Shown here: positions 42,165 through 43,274 of the stretch, piece after piece
Layout: every line of letters starts with the position of its first letter
Position numbering within the stretch: position 1 is the stretch's first letter
Origin: Scleroderma bovista
Taxonomy: Eukaryota; Basidiomycota; Agaricomycetes; Boletales; Sclerodermataceae
Length of the DNA stretch: 43,274 nucleotides
Assembly: GCA_037178675.1 (NCBI GenBank)
Contig: JAYMGJ010000706.1
Coordinates: 1 to 43,274 of the forward strand
Reading direction: 5' to 3'
The notes under the pieces: generated by a model
Database searches by the model: none
What the model was told of the DNA's origin: nothing
Seen by the model: the letters and a program-made list of their open reading frames with translations, nothing else
Made by a program: the position numbers and the translations under genes

Positions 42165-42343
42165 GTATCCCCCCTTTAGGGCCTGAACCCTTGAGGGCCT
42201 TTGTGCATATGGGACTTCGCAGGTTTGGCATTGTTCTGCTGAGATAAGCTTCTGATCGGAGTTCGGAAATTTACCGTGGGCACGTATAAGAGTGTGACGC
42301 ATGTTGTCCGCATTGTTCAAACACCTTGTCCTTCTACCACAAC
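42165..42343. promoter_or_regulatory. Possible polypurine tract of LTR D2 and promoter of the coiled-coil gene
   Basis: On the minus strand GGCCCTAAAGGGGGGATAC directly precedes the LTR start, as a polypurine tract does before a 3' LTR. On the + strand ACGTATAAGAG near 42281 is TATA-like, about 60 bp before ATG 42344 (context CACAACATGG). Confidence 0.45.
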
Positions 42344-43262
42344 ATGGCTTTCCAACACACCACAACCATCCCCGCCGAGCAGCAGCAACAAGACTGGAAG
42401 GAAGCAGAAGACCACGAGCTGGTCACTGATTCGGAAGATGACGAAGCCAACGCGACAGTGAAGTTTCTGGAGCGTGAACGGAGGGACATAGTGAGGAAGG
42501 CAGTCGAAGCAGAACAGCGTCGGAAGGTCAAGGAGGCACGAGCGGAGGTGCAGAAGAGGAAGGAGGTGAGTAGCGAACGTACTGTTCGTTGTGTGATGCT
42601 GATGAAAATGCGCCATGACAGGCACGCAGAGCCGAAGAGGCTCGCAAAGCAGAGGAAGCGAGAGTGGAGGCGACTTGCAAGGCGGAGGAAGAAGCGAAGG
42701 CGGAAGCAGCGCGCAAAGCGGAGGAAGAACAGAAGGCGGAGGAGGAGAGAGTGCACGAGAGACGCATTGAGGCGCTGCAGGAGGTGCATATAGAGCAACA
42801 GAGGCAGGAGTTCGAGGCGCGGAAGGCACGGGAGCAACAACGGAGATTGCAGGCGTGAGCGGAGGCCATCGCGGCCACTCAAGGTAGCGGTGGTGCAACG
42901 GCGGTGCCAGCAGTGGCAGCAGACAGGAGGCGTGCCCCATGTGCGTGGTGTCAAGACCACCTCAATAACCCAGCAGGGTGCGTGGCCCAGGCGAAGTCGA
43001 AAGCGACGGCGTGCGCACCATGCCAGGGGCGCACGCAAGTCCTGCTCTTGGAGCACAGCAGGGAAAGCGGCGGAAGGCTTCCACGGTCGCAGGGAGTGGG
43101 ACGGAGAACAGCGGAGCGGTGGCATCAAAACGGGTGGCGAGGAGACAACAGCGGAGTGAGGCGAACATGCCGCCAAAGGGGGCAAGCAAGCGCAAGAAGG
43201 CGCGGAACACGACGGAGGAGGATGAGGCGGTCGAAGAGGAGGTATTTGTCACGACCGCGTGA
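42344..43262 (+). pseudogene. Coiled-coil protein with C-terminal cysteine cluster
   Basis: ATG 42344, acidic start (AFQHTTTIPAEQQQQDWKEA, TDSEDDEANA), then a long charged coiled coil. An intron at 42566-42621 (phase 0) joins it to repeated ARKAEEARVEA, KAEEEAKAEAARKAEEEQ. A TGA at 42856-42858 (likely from CGA) interrupts it; the same frame continues to PCAWCQDHLNNPAGC and ATACAPCQG, a Cys cluster that could bind zinc. A frameshift near 43040 leads to a basic tail (KRRKAST, GASKRKKARN) and an acidic end EEDEAVEEEVFV, whose last codons lie in LTR D3. Similar coiled-coil/CxxC genes are frequent near basidiomycete LTR elements; function unknown. Confidence 0.6.
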
Positions 43263-43274
43263 CGCCTCGTGACT
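43247..43274 (+). repeat. Start of LTR D3, inverted relative to D2
   Basis: TGTCACGACCGCGTGACG to the window end is the exact reverse complement, 28 of 28 bases, of the end of D2. The rest lies outside the window. Confidence 0.85.

Noticed and set aside
42949..42975. TGTCAAGACCACC as another LTR E start
   Set aside because: Only ten bases match and it lies inside the Cys-cluster coding frame with no further LTR similarity.

Overview
The window reads as repeat-rich nuclear DNA of a filamentous fungus, most likely an agaricomycete basidiomycete. The evidence is the mix of families: a KDZ-type transposase with a Ulp1-like protease region, a fungal tnp2-type CACTA element, a HARBI1-type Harbinger with a Myb/SANT partner, Ty1/copia elements, many solo LTRs, and short GT-AG introns of about 45-60 nt. 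I see no rRNA, tRNA or CRISPR array and no clearly intact host gene. Species cannot be named from this.

Almost the whole window is a set of nested transposable elements lying between two pieces of one host gene, a minus-strand mitochondrial solute carrier (41286-41857 and 399-700). From outside in: (1) a KDZ transposase/Ulp1 gene on + (1122-2840, 32946-34037, 35193-36645); (2) minus-strand copia element A (2841-32945, target duplication ATACAA) inside it; (3) plus-strand copia element B (4657-29277) inside A; (4) a Harbinger transposon (4692-10857, TTA) inside the 5' LTR of B; (5) a solo LTR E1 (7833-10447, TATGG) inside the Harbinger transposase; (6) a gag-only LTR element (8979-10343, TGGAG) inside E1. 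B also holds solo LTR D1 (12202-12880, ACACC), a giant foldback element (14665-20490, TA) that itself holds solo LTR E2 (19269-20471, AATTG), and an 8.3-kb CACTA element (20496-28751, ATA). The 5' LTR of A holds solo LTR C1 (32174-32801, GTATC). KDZ holds solo LTR F (34038-35192, ACGT). Further right are a non-autonomous hAT (38293-39315, CCCAGTGT), LTR fragments C2 and D2, and a coiled-coil/cysteine-cluster gene that runs into an inverted copy of LTR D at the window edge.

The boundaries are supported by target-site duplications and by internal controls. The 3' LTR of B (28986-29277) is an uninterrupted copy of the Harbinger insertion site. The two LTRs of A are both 229 bp once C1 and its duplication are removed.

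Nearly all coding regions are broken by stops or frameshifts. Most LTR-LTR differences, and the three Asp-to-Asn changes in catalytic motifs, fit C-to-T or G-to-A change at CpG. This suggests decay through cytosine methylation or a RIP-like process. The least described objects are the foldback element, which is a multi-kilobase hairpin built of CAGAC minisatellites and GTC/GAC tracts, the hAT element with a similar GAC-rich core, and the CACTA accessory gene that has grown by tandem duplication of exon-intron modules.
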